Positions 41,812-49,971 of a stretch of 64,000 nucleotides of DNA are shown in pieces. The notes under the pieces are model-generated. The model did no database searches, was not told where the DNA came from, and saw nothing but the letters and a program-made list of their open reading frames with translations. A program made the translations under genes and the position numbers. Each line of letters starts with the position of its first letter. Positions within the stretch are counted from its first letter, which is position 1. The stretch comes from Phycisphaerae bacterium (lineage in GTDB: Bacteria; Planctomycetota; Phycisphaerae; Sedimentisphaerales; Anaerobacaceae), in NCBI GenBank assembly GCA_021736645.1, contig JAIPFM010000108.1, forward strand, positions 16,947-80,946. The letters run 5' to 3'.

Positions 41812-41848
41812 AAAGGCCCCTGACAATCATGTCCAGGGGCCTTCTTTA
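41812..41848. terminator. Bidirectional terminator
   Basis: AAGGCCCCTG pairs with CAGGGGCCTT around an ACAATCATGTC-type loop that itself has ACA/TGT pairing. A-rich and T-rich flanks suit both strands. It lies between the convergent prepilin and thioredoxin genes. Confidence 0.85.
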
Positions 41849-41904
41849 TGTATGGATTTGACTCGTGACTATCACCTGTCACGTCGAAAAAAAACCTCGA
41901 TCGT

Positions 41905-42810
41905 TTACTCGGGGGCCTTTTCCTTTTTCAAATGCTCTTGCTTGATTGACTTCAGATGCGTCACATACTGCTCTGGCGTCATGTCCTGATACCCGGTCTG
42001 ACCGTACGGTGTGCCTGTGGGATCCGCCAGGTAGATCGTGGGGAAACCCCGGAATCCATGGTTTTTGGAAAACTCATCTGACAGACGTTTGTTCTGGGCC
42101 GCGAGTTCCTTGGATTGAGCCTTCTTCTGGGGAAAGTCCAGTTTCAAAAACACAAAGTCTGCAGGCGCCTGCTTCTTGAAATACTCTTTTGAAAACACGG
42201 CATTGTCCAGGCGAATGCACCAGATGCACCAGTCTGATCCCGTGAAATCGATGAGTAGATCCTTTTTCTGTGCCTTGGCCTTGGCCTTGGCCACTTCGTA
42301 ATCTTCAAGCCACTGATCCTTCACATCCACCAGGGGCTTGGCCTTTTTCAGGAAAGCCAGGTGTTCAAGGTACTTCTCCGAACCGCCTTCCTGATACCCG
42401 GTCTTGGCGTAAGGTACGCCCTTGGCATTGGCCAGATACACAGTGGGGTAGCCTCTAAAGTCGTGCTTTTCCTTGAATTCGACCCTGAGCCTGTCATTTT
42501 GCAGCTTGATCGGCTCAGCGAGTTCCTTGTTTTTGGGATAATCCAGTTTAAGCAAGACGAAATCCTCTGACACCTTGTCCCCGAATCCAGGCTGGCTGAA
42601 GACCTCAGATTCCAGTCTCTTACACCAGATGCACCAGTCAGAACCTGTAAAGAGGATGAACAGGTCCTTATCCTGCTCCGCGGCCTGCTGCGTGGCCTTG
42701 TCAAAGGAATCCAGCCACACGGCCTCCTCAGCCCAGGCACTGCCCCATACACACAACACAAAAAGCACTGACACTGATAACAATCCTGACCCTGTTCTTC
42801 TCTCTTGCAT
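41905..42810 (-). CDS. Exported protein with two tandem thioredoxin-like domains
   Basis: 301 aa from the ATG at 42810, which has an AGGA site; the start at 42843 would place an extra basic stretch before the signal. A signal peptide (SVLFVLCVWGSAWA) is followed by two homologous domains (about 30-150 and 160-285). Each has FTGSDWCIWC, FLVLLKLD or VFLKLDF, NKRL and F(R)GYPTVYLA or FRGFPTIYLA. The duplicated CxxC sites (WCIWCK and WCIWCI) suggest a periplasmic thiol reductase or chaperone of the thioredoxin_7/DUF255 type. The two halves are similar enough to suggest internal duplication. It is a single-gene unit. Confidence 0.85.
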   Translation of the reverse strand: MQERRTGSGLLSVSVLFVLCVWGSAWAEEAVWLDSFDKATQQAAEQDKDLFILFTGSDWCIWCKRLESEVFSQPGFGDKVSEDFVLLKLDYPKNKELAEPIKLQNDRLRVEFKEKHDFRGYPTVYLANAKGVPYAKTGYQEGGSEKYLEHLAFLKKAKPLVDVKDQWLEDYEVAKAKAKAQKKDLLIDFTGSDWCIWCIRLDNAVFSKEYFKKQAPADFVFLKLDFPQKKAQSKELAAQNKRLSDEFSKNHGFRGFPTIYLADPTGTPYGQTGYQDMTPEQYVTHLKSIKQEHLKKEKAPE

Positions 42811-43053
42811 AATCCTGTTCCTTTTCAATCTTTGGACATTCAATTCCTAATATTCATATATACTTTTGGCCAAATGCAGCATGTTCGCAAGAATAAAAAG
42901 AAAAATCGCAACACTTTAGCCCTATGAAGCAAAAGTGTGGTTCACGGTTAAAAAGGGTCACCGTTCCAGTCAGTCCACTCAGGTGAACCCAAGCGAGAAT
43001 TTTTGGCCTGATACCGCTGACTCCCATGACCGACCGGAAACTTAGTACTTAAA
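42811..43053. other. Intergenic stretch upstream of the thioredoxin gene
   Basis: About 240 bp without a gene. On the minus strand an AT-rich block near 42850-42880 (TATATATGAATATTAG) probably contains the thioredoxin-gene promoter. A GGTTCACGGTT heptad fragment lies near 42940. Confidence 0.4.
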
Positions 43054-43169
43054 ACAGGACTTTTGCAAAAAGCCCTGTAGTATACAGTTTTCAGTTTTCA
43101 GAAGAACGCGTTTTTTATGCTGAAAACTGCCTACTGAAAACTGAACACTTGGACTTTGCAAAAGTCCAG
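43054..43169. repeat. Palindromic double copy of the hairpin-heptad element near recO
   Basis: A hairpin at 43054-43078 (ACAGGACTTTT with AAAGCCCTGT) is followed by TTTTCAG heptads. An AT-rich centre and inverted CTGAAAA heptads follow, then a second hairpin at 43150-43168 (GGACTTT with AAAGTCC). The two halves are inverted relative to each other. Confidence 0.75.
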
Positions 43170-43172
43170 TTA

Positions 43173-43200
43173 GAACCGTGAACCGTGAACCGTGAACCGC
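43173..43200. repeat. Four 7-bp tandem units behind recO
   Basis: GAACCGT occurs three times and GAACCGC once, back to back (28 bp), 15 bp after the recO stop in coding orientation, where they read as GGTTCAC units. Confidence 0.85.
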
Positions 43201-43214
43201 TTCGGCCAAGTGCT

Positions 43215-43979
43215 TCACTTGGCCAAAGTCATATCCAGGACCCATTTGGCGGTCTTGGGTCTCGTGTGAAGCAGATAGGTAAAGTGATCTATGATCAGGG
43301 TTTCAACCTGGAGCAGGGTCTGCACGGAGGCCCCTGATATCCGGCTGATCTGAGCCAGACACCCCATGACCTCTCCGGACACAGCCATACGATCCGGAAA
43401 ACTCATTTCACAATCATGACAGACCAGACCATTGGCGCTGTGACTGAAAAAAACAACCGTCTGACAGGGGGAGATGGCCGCTTTGCAGTTCAGGCACCTG
43501 GAGAACATGGGGTAGAGTCCCACCTCTCTCAGCAGGGACAATTGAAACACAATCAACAGCCCCAGACAATCGCGCCGGGCCGTGTCAGGGGATGTGGGAT
43601 GACCCAAATCCTGGAGGTATTGGACAAAGGCATCAAACAGGGCTTCATGAGGATCATCATCGTGCATCAGCTTGGTGAGAAGTTCTGTGCCCAGTAAGGC
43701 ACAATGATACGCCTCCAGGTGTCTGGACATGATCAGCACCAAATCGTACATCTGGTGAAATTCCCGAAGTGTGACCAGACTGCTGTTCTCATTGGGCAGG
43801 TACACGATGTGACCCCTGGAGAATCGTTCAATGGTCCCGCCAAAAGAGGATTTGGGCCGCCTGGCCCCCTTGGCAATGGCCTGTATCCTGCCATGGGACC
43901 GAGTCAGCAATGTCACAATCTGCGAGGTCTCGGAATACTCCATAGCACGCAGACAAATGGCTTGGTCTTTAATCAGCAC
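43215..43979 (-). CDS. recO: DNA repair protein RecO
   Basis: 254 aa. The N-terminal OB fold (AICLRAMEYSETSQIVTLLTRSHG, AKGARRPKSSFGG) is followed by a helical domain and a zinc-type cysteine set (CLNC, CHDC). RecO loads RecA on SSB-coated DNA and anneals strands, working with RecR. It is the last gene of the run phoH, HD hydrolase, ybeY, corC-like, recO, an order common in many bacteria. Confidence 0.92.
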   Translation of the reverse strand: MLIKDQAICLRAMEYSETSQIVTLLTRSHGRIQAIAKGARRPKSSFGGTIERFSRGHIVYLPNENSSLVTLREFHQMYDLVLIMSRHLEAYHCALLGTELLTKLMHDDDPHEALFDAFVQYLQDLGHPTSPDTARRDCLGLLIVFQLSLLREVGLYPMFSRCLNCKAAISPCQTVVFFSHSANGLVCHDCEMSFPDRMAVSGEVMGCLAQISRISGASVQTLLQVETLIIDHFTYLLHTRPKTAKWVLDMTLAK

Positions 43980-43990
43980 AGAACATAGCC

Positions 43991-45349
43991 TCAGTCACAT
44001 CCAAGAACCTGGCCCGAGGCATCACGTTGAATCTTCAACCGCTTAATGCTTCTGGCCTCTGCAGACATGATCGTAAAGGTGAGATTCTTGTACTCGAAGG
44101 TCTCTCCGCTCTTGGGAATATAACCCAACTGCGTAAACACAAAACCACCGACCGTATCATAGTCCTCATCTTCTGGCAGACCCAGTTCAAGCTTATCATT
44201 CAAGTCATCTACGTACGTACGCGCATCCAATTCTATGGTGTAGTCATCCAGGCGTACAATGCTCTCCTCAGGGATCTCCTCATATTCATCGGCAATCTCC
44301 CCCACCACCTCTTCCAGGATGTCTTCCAGGGTCACGATCCCGGCCGTACCTCCGTATTCATCCAGCACCACGGCAATATGCAGCTTCTGCGCCTGAAATT
44401 CATGCAGCAGCGCCCTGAGCGGCTTGGTCTCGGGCACAAAGTACGCCTCTCTGATGTGTTCACTCAGATTGAACGAGGCCGGGTCCTTGCCGATTTGCGA
44501 AAGCAGATCCTTGGCATAGACCAAGCCCACGATATTGTCAATGCGCTGCTTGTACACAGGCACGCGCGTGTGCCCGGCCGTGGCAATGGTATTGAGCAGG
44601 GTCTGTAAATCCGTATTGACTTCTACGGCCGTCATGTCGGTGCGTGGTGTCATGATCTCATCCGCCGTGGTATCGCTCAGTTCCAGCACGTTTTCGATCA
44701 TTTCCTGTTCTTCCTCGTCCACCGCCCCTTCCAGACGGTGCTGTTCCAGTTCGGACAGAAAGTCCTCGTGCCTTTCTTCCTGCATTTCCTCGGGTGTGGT
44801 CTCAGGCACACCGGCCAGACGACGAATCAGACCGTCGTAGCCCTTTTGAAGAAAGATGACAGGGATCGCCCCGATGGACAGGACCCTCAACACCCCGTGG
44901 GTTCGGCTGATCAGTTTCTCACCCGCATACTTGGCCCAGGCATGGGGAATGGCGATACCAAAGACCAGGTAGAGCAGGGATCCGGAGACAAATGTCCACA
45001 CATACACCTTGAGGGTGGAATTGACGAACACACCATCAAAGATCCAGATCAATCCCAGGAACATGCAGAATTCGCAGATCACCCGGTACAGGACGGAACA
45101 CAAGATCAGCCTCTCACTGTCACTGACCAGGCGATTCACCTGTTCATCCACACTGTTTCTTCGACTCGATGCCTTAAAGGCGTCCTGGAGCCGACCAAAG
45201 CCAAACGTACGCAGGGCAATGTTATTCACAGAAAAAAACATGATGCCCAGTGAAAACAAACTGATACCTGTCAAAGCCCAACCTAGGTGGCCCACGAATT
45301 TACCTTTCAAACAAACCTCTTGCTTCAGCAGCCACTGCGGCGCTGACAC
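43991..45349 (-). CDS. CorC/HlyC-type membrane protein with CBS domains
   Basis: 452 aa from a GTG at 45349; a TTG at residue 14 with AGAGG before it, or a GTG at residue 19, are also possible. The N-terminal CNNM/DUF21 membrane part has about three to four helices (to about residue 175). Two CBS domains follow (about 225-345, with DEIMTPRTDMTAV and HTRVPVYKQRIDNIVGLVYAKDLL). The C-terminal CorC_HlyC domain has DEYGGTAGIVTLEDILEEVVGEI. The family includes magnesium and cobalt efflux proteins; substrate is not fixed. It is 9 bp behind ybeY. Confidence 0.92.
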   Translation of the reverse strand: MSAPQWLLKQEVCLKGKFVGHLGWALTGISLFSLGIMFFSVNNIALRTFGFGRLQDAFKASSRRNSVDEQVNRLVSDSERLILCSVLYRVICEFCMFLGLIWIFDGVFVNSTLKVYVWTFVSGSLLYLVFGIAIPHAWAKYAGEKLISRTHGVLRVLSIGAIPVIFLQKGYDGLIRRLAGVPETTPEEMQEERHEDFLSELEQHRLEGAVDEEEQEMIENVLELSDTTADEIMTPRTDMTAVEVNTDLQTLLNTIATAGHTRVPVYKQRIDNIVGLVYAKDLLSQIGKDPASFNLSEHIREAYFVPETKPLRALLHEFQAQKLHIAVVLDEYGGTAGIVTLEDILEEVVGEIADEYEEIPEESIVRLDDYTIELDARTYVDDLNDKLELGLPEDEDYDTVGGFVFTQLGYIPKSGETFEYKNLTFTIMSAEARSIKRLKIQRDASGQVLGCD

Positions 45350-45358
45350 GTCACAATT

Positions 45359-45817
45359 CTACTCATGTTTCACGTCATTCTCATAGATCGCGCCATAGCC
45401 CAGATCCCTGAGAATTCGATCTTCTTCAGCATGCATCTTCCTGGCGTCCTCGTCCACGAGATCGTCGTGACCCAGGTTATGCAGCATGCCATGGGTCAGA
45501 TACAGGGCCAGTTCTGCCTGGGCACTGTGACCTCGCAAACGTGCCTGCTCCATGGCTTTTTCACCATTCACAATGACCTCAAAATGATACCGGCTTTCCG
45601 CCTCGTCCGTCAGGTCAAAACTAAAACAGTCTGTGGTCCCCTCGTGATCGAGGTATTGGGCATTCAATCGACAGGTCTCCTCATCCGTGATCACAGCCAC
45701 ACTCACCATGGCATCTGTCACCTGATAGGTGTGGCAAATCGTTTGAACCAGGGTCTCAATGGCATGAGGGTCCAAGTCAACCCCCTCAAAGGACTGATGA
45801 ATCTCCACGTCAATCAT
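45359..45817 (-). CDS. ybeY: Endoribonuclease YbeY
   Basis: 152 aa. The metal-binding motif is HGMLHNLGHDD, and the region TTDCFSFDL and the end KMHAEEDRIL match the family. YbeY acts in 16S rRNA 3'-end maturation and ribosome quality control. Its start overlaps the stop of the HD-hydrolase gene by 4 bp, so it is translationally coupled. Confidence 0.95.
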   Translation of the reverse strand: MIDVEIHQSFEGVDLDPHAIETLVQTICHTYQVTDAMVSVAVITDEETCRLNAQYLDHEGTTDCFSFDLTDEAESRYHFEVIVNGEKAMEQARLRGHSAQAELALYLTHGMLHNLGHDDLVDEDARKMHAEEDRILRDLGYGAIYENDVKHE

Positions 45818-47448
45818 GAGGTACTCTGTTCCACGTCAAGGGGTTCCACGTCACGAGGTTTGGCCTGCTCTCTTTCCTTGTCCTTGGTGCCATGGAGATA
45901 ATCCAGGGCATCCGGTGACTTGGGATAGGCAATGCGCCCATGATAATGCGCTGCCAATGCCATGGACATCGCCTTCTCCACCTGGCTCAGTTCACGCAGT
46001 GTAATGTCGCACTCGTCAAACTGGCCGTCCTGAAGCCGCTTCATGGAAATGTTATGAATCACGGTCTCCACCTTGGCAGGCGAGACTTCCGCCAGAGACC
46101 GAACCGCGCCCTCCACAGAATCGGCAAGCATGACAATCGCAGCCTCCTTGCTCCTGGGTTTGGGGCCGGCATATCGAAATTCGCTCTCACTGGGAGGGGC
46201 CTCCTTGGGCCGTTCCCCATTGACGGGCGACTCGTGTTTTTTCAGGGCCTCGTTGTAGAAGGGCTCCACCAGGGTCGTGCCATGATGGGTCTCAATGAAC
46301 TGACGCAACACAGCCGGCAACTTGTATTCCTTGGCCATCTCGATCCCGTCTTTGACATGGCCTACAATAATGAGCTGGCTCATGGTCGGCGACAGTTCTT
46401 CATGCTTGCTCTTGCCGCCGCCCTGATTCTCGATGAAGTAGGAGGATTTGGGAATCTTGCCGATGTCGTGATAATACGCGCCCACACGACAGAGCAATCC
46501 ATTTCGTCCAATGGCCTCGGCCGCAGCCTCTGCAATGGACCCAATCATGAGGCAATGGCTGAAGGTCCCGGGTGCCTCCATGGCCAGCTTCTTGAGCAAG
46601 GGCTGATTGGCATCACTGTAGTCCAGGAGGGTCATGCTCGTGGCAATACGAAACAGCTTTTCAATCAACGGCAGAAAACTCTGAATCAACAGGCCCACCA
46701 AAAACGAAAATCCGCCGTGACACCCTGCCACCAGGAAGACCTGACTCCAATCCGGTGATCCGTCTTTGGCCACCAATCGCTGGAGATATCCGGCACTCAG
46801 CGCCGTGATAAACACCGCCGATGCAGTCAGAGAACTGACCTCCAGAAGCTTCATGCGCGTACGTATTTCCAGCAAAGAAAACCCGCTGGCCACAATGCCT
46901 GACATCATCACCACAAACAGGGTAATGTCGGACAGTTGATACGGCAGGACAGCCACGTCCTTGATGATCAGGCAGGTGAACAGGGCAAAGAAAATGCTCA
47001 TCTCAATGGCAAACCGCTGATCATAGGCGATGGCCAGCATGATGGCCACCATCACCACCCCACCTGTGGCAAAGCCCGTGGACCAGGGAGACCCCGCAGC
47101 CGACAGGATGCCGATCTTGGTGGTGATCAGCGTGGACAGAAACAACGCACACAGCACAATCGCACGCGTATGATTTTTGATCATACGTTTTTGAAAGCGA
47201 TGGACGTACAGGCCTGCCCCCAAAGAGACCATCAACACCAGCACCGTCGTGGGAATCACGCCCTGGAATTCACGATTGAGCAAATGATCGAAGGATAGGA
47301 TCAGACTGCACGCGCCCACATACACCAGCCAGATCAGCAGAGAATTCGCCATATCTGCATCCAGCAGCTTGGTCAGCCATGACTTCTCAGACGAAATGGA
47401 CTTTCGCACCTGGTCTCGTCTGAGATTTGTTTTTTTAAACCGTGACAT
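45814..47448 (-). CDS. Membrane HD-domain phosphohydrolase (PgpH/7TM-HD type)
   Basis: 544 aa. A basic N-terminus is followed by about seven to eight membrane helices (about 35-265), then a cytoplasmic HD domain. HD residues are at HCLMIG, YYHDIGK and TTHHG-like ETHHGTT. The ending is acidic and unstructured. PgpH proteins hydrolyse cyclic di-AMP. Standard PgpH has a large extracellular 7TMR-HDED domain near the N-terminus (total about 700 aa or more), and here that part is absent. It lies 20 bp behind phoH. Confidence 0.88.
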   Translation of the reverse strand: MSRFKKTNLRRDQVRKSISSEKSWLTKLLDADMANSLLIWLVYVGACSLILSFDHLLNREFQGVIPTTVLVLMVSLGAGLYVHRFQKRMIKNHTRAIVLCALFLSTLITTKIGILSAAGSPWSTGFATGGVVMVAIMLAIAYDQRFAIEMSIFFALFTCLIIKDVAVLPYQLSDITLFVVMMSGIVASGFSLLEIRTRMKLLEVSSLTASAVFITALSAGYLQRLVAKDGSPDWSQVFLVAGCHGGFSFLVGLLIQSFLPLIEKLFRIATSMTLLDYSDANQPLLKKLAMEAPGTFSHCLMIGSIAEAAAEAIGRNGLLCRVGAYYHDIGKIPKSSYFIENQGGGKSKHEELSPTMSQLIIVGHVKDGIEMAKEYKLPAVLRQFIETHHGTTLVEPFYNEALKKHESPVNGERPKEAPPSESEFRYAGPKPRSKEAAIVMLADSVEGAVRSLAEVSPAKVETVIHNISMKRLQDGQFDECDITLRELSQVEKAMSMALAAHYHGRIAYPKSPDALDYLHGTKDKEREQAKPRDVEPLDVEQSTS

Positions 47449-47467
47449 CTGTCGATTCTCCGTCCCC

Positions 47468-48487
47468 TCAGATCACCTGTTCAAGGCGCTCTGAGTTTGA
47501 GTCCTCTCCACGCGGTTTTCGGGCTGCAAGTTCCCTGTCCTGTTTATCCTTGTACGCCTGAACAATATTCTGTACCAGTCTATGCCTCACAATATCGGTT
47601 TTCTTCAGTTGAATCACGCCAATCCCGTCTATATCCTTGAGCGTGGCCATGGCCTCCACCATGCCACTGGTCTGGTGGGCATCCAGATCAATCTGCGTGA
47701 CGTCACCGGTGATCATCATTTTCGACCCATGACCCAGCCTTGTCAAGACCATCAGCATCTGCTTGGCTGATGTATTCTGGGCCTCATCACAAATGATCAC
47801 AGACTCGTTCAAGGTCCGACCCCGCATAAATGCCAGGGGGATGATCTCAATCACGTCCAACTCGATGAACTTGCGCATCTGCACAAAATCCATCATGTCT
47901 TCCAGGGCATCAAACAACGGACGCAAATACGGATTGACCTTGGCCTGCAGATCGCCCGGCAGAAAACCCAGCTTTTCACCGGCCTCCACGGCAGGTCTGG
48001 CCAGGATGATTCTGCGAATCTGTTTTTTCTTGAGCATGGACACGGCCATGGCCACAGCCAGGTACGTCTTGCCTGTGCCTGCAGGCCCCACACAAAACGT
48101 GACATCATTGGCCTCCAGGGTCTCAATGTACTTGAGCTGGCCCTCGGTGGAGGGTTTCACGGCCTTGGCCCGGGAGAAAACGACCAGGCCCCTGCTCTGC
48201 GCCAACGCCTCACTGTCGGGCGGCACCGGCCCCTTGACCAGGTCTTCAAGGGCCTGATGGGTCAGCGCATCATGCCGAATAAGATGCTTCTGCATCCGAT
48301 CCAGGACGGCGGCTGCCCGATGCACATTCTCCTTGGTCCCCACGATCCTGACCCCTTCTTTGCGCGGCGTCAACCGCACGCTCAGGGCCTGACGCAGATA
48401 CCGTAAATGACTGTCAGCCGGTCCAAACAACTCCACATGCTTTTCCGGCTGATCCAAATGAACCGTGGTTTCCAATATGAACCTCAA
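47468..48487 (-). CDS. phoH: PhoH-family ATPase
   Basis: 339 aa. A KH-like N-terminal domain (about 15-75) is followed by a PhoH ATPase: Walker A GPAGTGKTYLAV, Walker B SVIICDEAQNTS, RPAVEAGEKLGFLPGDL, and GDVTQIDL. It is the YbeZ-type protein that works with YbeY in rRNA processing, and the gene order with ybeY two genes downstream supports this. Confidence 0.94.
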   Translation of the reverse strand: MRFILETTVHLDQPEKHVELFGPADSHLRYLRQALSVRLTPRKEGVRIVGTKENVHRAAAVLDRMQKHLIRHDALTHQALEDLVKGPVPPDSEALAQSRGLVVFSRAKAVKPSTEGQLKYIETLEANDVTFCVGPAGTGKTYLAVAMAVSMLKKKQIRRIILARPAVEAGEKLGFLPGDLQAKVNPYLRPLFDALEDMMDFVQMRKFIELDVIEIIPLAFMRGRTLNESVIICDEAQNTSAKQMLMVLTRLGHGSKMMITGDVTQIDLDAHQTSGMVEAMATLKDIDGIGVIQLKKTDIVRHRLVQNIVQAYKDKQDRELAARKPRGEDSNSERLEQVI

Positions 48488-48505
48488 ATAACTTGAACCT
48501 GCGAT

Positions 48506-49363
48506 CTAGCAGCACAATGCAAAAAACATATAGGCAAACGGTGCGGCAATCAACAGTGAATCGAGCACATCCAGCAGACCGCCAAATCCCGGCACATGAC
48601 TTGAAGAATCCTTTTGAACGGCATCCCGCTTCAACATGGACTCCACAAGATCACCCATTTGGCCAATAAATGCAAAACAGCCACCAAACACCACAGCGGC
48701 TGAACGTGTCATTATACCCGTACAGTCGGCAAAAACCACGGACAATATTACTGCAAAAATACAGGCTCCAGCCAATCCCTCCCAGGTTTTTCCCGGACTA
48801 ATACGAGGTGAAAACTTGTGCTTTCCAATCAAACGCCCCACTGTATAGGCGCCAATATCCGAAAACTTGACCACCAGAACGAACATCACCACTGGCCACA
48901 AACCATACTCCACCCGAAGGGCCATGGCAAAGCAGCTCAACCAGCCCAAGTACACAATGGCCAGACTCCCTGCACCACACGCGTGTATCACGCCGTCAAT
49001 GCCGAACCTGACCGCATGCACTGCAAACATCGCTAGAAAGCACAAAACCAGGACAAATCCAGGCAACCATTGACAGGACCACCCCAGCCAGTGTTGAAAG
49101 AACGGGATCGTCACCAGAACCGAGGATCCGATAATCGTGACCCACACCGGAATCTTCAGACCCTTGGCCTGAACCAGCCCAGCCAATTCCAGATGCATGG
49201 GAATCTGAAGCACCATGATCAGCAAACACAGAATCGCGCCCTGCATGGCCCTGTCATTCTCCTGAGACACGGTCAATGCCCCGTCCAGCCAGCCATCCAA
49301 GATAGCCAACCCAATGAATGCCCCAGCCATCAGAACTCCGAAAAGCAGTCGATATTTCAGCAT
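48506..49363 (-). CDS. cdsA: Phosphatidate cytidylyltransferase
   Basis: 285 aa, polytopic. The C-terminal signature reads GDLVESMLKRDAVQKDSS and PGFGGLLDVLDS. It fits CdsA (SxxKRxxxxKD, PGHGGxxDRxD) but has F for H and V for R. It makes CDP-diacylglycerol from CTP and phosphatidate for phospholipid synthesis. It lies 18 bp upstream of phoH, so it heads that run. Confidence 0.92.
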   Translation of the reverse strand: MLKYRLLFGVLMAGAFIGLAILDGWLDGALTVSQENDRAMQGAILCLLIMVLQIPMHLELAGLVQAKGLKIPVWVTIIGSSVLVTIPFFQHWLGWSCQWLPGFVLVLCFLAMFAVHAVRFGIDGVIHACGAGSLAIVYLGWLSCFAMALRVEYGLWPVVMFVLVVKFSDIGAYTVGRLIGKHKFSPRISPGKTWEGLAGACIFAVILSVVFADCTGIMTRSAAVVFGGCFAFIGQMGDLVESMLKRDAVQKDSSSHVPGFGGLLDVLDSLLIAAPFAYMFFALCC

Positions 49364-49472
49364 AATTTAGATTTTAATCCTCATCTGTCAGACAACTGAC
49401 CCAAAAAACAGATGCTAAGTATAAGCGTTTGAAACAACATAGCAAGAAAAGAACCAGTTTATCACGGATGGT

Positions 49473-49515
49473 TGTGGCCCCTGACCCCTGCCCTCTGATC
49501 CCTGACTCCTAACCC
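49473..49515. repeat. Heptad array in the cdsA/purH divergent region
   Basis: About five 7-bp units of CCCCTGA type, like the array at 6976-7073 but near promoters rather than at a stop codon. Confidence 0.6.
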
Positions 49516-49548
49516 CCTTCGCCAGAATCCCAAATTTATCAAAATTGT

Positions 49549-49577
49549 TTGCCTTTTTGGGACGTTGGCAGTACCAT
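49549..49577 (+). promoter_or_regulatory. Promoter of the small ORF-purH operon
   Basis: TTGCCT (49549-49554), 17 bp, TACCAT (49572-49577), about 65 nt upstream of the small ORF start. Confidence 0.5.
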
Positions 49578-49645
49578 GCCCAGCAGGAGAATGGAGACCT
49601 GATGAGCAGGTTGGGAATTGGCCCATGGAGAGAGGCTGTTCTAGT

Positions 49646-49942
49646 ATGGCTCAACTTGACAAGGACAACATAACGGGGGGCAGGACTGACAGCGATCGGA
49701 CCATACAAGAGTATGTCGATCAGTTGACGGATGAGCATCGCATGCTGGTGGTGCTCAAGTCACAACTGTATGGTGGCTCCTGGTCTCCCATGCTGGATGA
49801 CCTAAAAAACCGGTTGGAAGGTAAGCCCTATATTTTTAAGCTGGTCAATCGCATCAATGATGACATTGAGCGAATTGAGGCCATGCAAGCCTTCGAACAG
49901 GAGCACAACATGGATTTGTGTGATTATGTGGGACTCGATTAA
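49646..49942 (+). CDS. Small conserved-looking protein upstream of purH
   Basis: 98 aa from the ATG at 49646 with AGAGG about 10 nt before it; a longer frame from 49565 has no such site. It is soluble, acidic and mostly helical: IQEYVDQLTDEHRMLVVLK, then YGGSWSPMLDDLKNRLEGKP and a helical end. No known domain is recognised. It lies 29 bp before purH in the same direction. Confidence 0.75.
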   Translation: MAQLDKDNITGGRTDSDRTIQEYVDQLTDEHRMLVVLKSQLYGGSWSPMLDDLKNRLEGKPYIFKLVNRINDDIERIEAMQAFEQEHNMDLCDYVGLD

Positions 49943-49971
49943 TAATTAGTTTTTCAGGAGAAACGGATAAA

